This document shows positions 63,856-64,000 of a stretch of 64,000 nt of DNA, one piece after another. The translations under genes were made by a program, and so were the position numbers. The notes under the pieces were generated by a model. The model was not told the origin of the DNA and made no database searches. It was given only the letters and a program-made list of their open reading frames with translations. The stretch is taken from the NCBI GenBank assembly GCA_037442505.1, contig JBBIPZ010000002.1, positions 70,085 to 134,084 of the forward strand, given 5' to 3'. The stretch's first letter is position 1. Every line of letters begins with the position of its first letter. This DNA comes from JBBIPZ01 sp037442505 [NCBI: Deltaproteobacteria bacterium]. GTDB lineage: Bacteria > CALINM01.

Positions 63856-64000
63856 ATGGAGATTACTGCTAAAGATATTTACAATGTCATTGATCGATTT
63901 GCCCCTTTTGTTTTGCAGGAGGAATGGGATAACTCCGGATTGCAGTTTGGTTCATTGAAAAAAGAGGTAAAAAAAGTATTTTTGACGCTTGATGTTACTG
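63856..64000 (+). CDS. Nif3-like dinuclear metal center protein (partial, 5' end)
   Basis: 48 residues before the window ends. The start MEITAKDIYNVIDRFAPFVL, then EEWDNSGLQFG and KKVFLTLDVT, match the N-terminus of the Nif3/YbgI family (formerly called GTP cyclohydrolase I type 2). Function is unsettled. The start is close to the preceding terminator and no good ribosome site is visible. Confidence 0.85.
   Translation, partial: MEITAKDIYNVIDRFAPFVLQEEWDNSGLQFGSLKKEVKKVFLTLDVT

Overview
The window is a single, densely packed bacterial chromosome segment with no phage, insertion sequence, integrase or CRISPR array. The bacterium is Gram-negative: it has a Tol-Pal system, LPS-type glycosyltransferases and a ClpP-free, ordinary housekeeping set. 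It is very probably an anaerobe that runs the Wood-Ljungdahl (reductive acetyl-CoA) pathway, because it carries the bacterial-type acetyl-CoA synthase and corrinoid protein genes, FchA, FolD and a selenocysteine formate dehydrogenase. Base composition is AT-rich, and GTG and TTG starts are common. I cannot assign a phylum from sequence alone; Desulfobacterota, Deferribacterota or Nitrospirota relatives are plausible.

Layout. (1) 1-12229, plus strand: the distal part of a complex I operon (nuoD end, then nuoHIJKLMN). Where nuoE, nuoF and nuoG normally sit there are two genes instead. One fuses the NuoF C-terminal iron-sulfur domain to a GltD-type NADPH/FAD module. The other is a NuoG-like formate dehydrogenase alpha subunit that reads through an in-frame TGA at 3402-3404; a SECIS-like hairpin lies at 3416-3434. 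(2) 12313-21482, plus strand: acsV, a CooC-type ATPase, acsD, acsB, acsC, acsE and a core (folate-domain-free) methionine synthase-like gene. No CODH (acsA/cooS) gene is present. (3) 21586-24138: a hybrid sensor kinase. (4) 24170-31715, minus strand: truD, a U32 protein, rnhA, a DUF2064 protein, dut, an M16 peptidase, pnp and rpsO. (5) 31716-32156: a divergent regulatory region holding a candidate structured RNA or leader. (6) 32157-36910, plus: aroF and tolA/tolB/pal/cpoB/acyP. (7) 37068-47538: mixed genes, including an MFS transporter, mtaB, a TPM-domain protein, moaC, a PfkB-type kinase, pfkA, an acyltransferase and a ClC channel. (8) 47640-48706: a decayed gene. (9) 48745-57636, minus: yggS, maf, an APH/kinase fusion, 5-formyl-THF cyclo-ligase, REC-PilZ, DUF3332, fchA, folD, a Crp/Fnr regulator and an ABC-2 exporter. 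(10) 58145-63457, plus: an AT-rich surface-polysaccharide cluster (three GT2/GT4-type enzymes, UDP-galactopyranose mutase and a GT9 heptosyltransferase-like enzyme). (11) 63574-64000: a tRNA-Met with promoter, a terminator and the start of a Nif3-family gene.

How it fits together. The most striking feature is a complex I whose NADH-input arm appears to be replaced by an NADPH-type flavoprotein and an apparently active Sec-containing formate dehydrogenase, encoded directly upstream of the acetyl-CoA synthase genes. The inference is an energy-converting formate/NADPH:quinone oxidoreductase that either pumps ions while oxidising formate or uses the ion gradient to make formate from CO2 for the Wood-Ljungdahl methyl branch. 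FchA, FolD, the formyl-THF cyclo-ligase, MoaC (pterin cofactor) and the core methionine synthase (methyl acceptor from the corrinoid protein) fit the same one-carbon economy.
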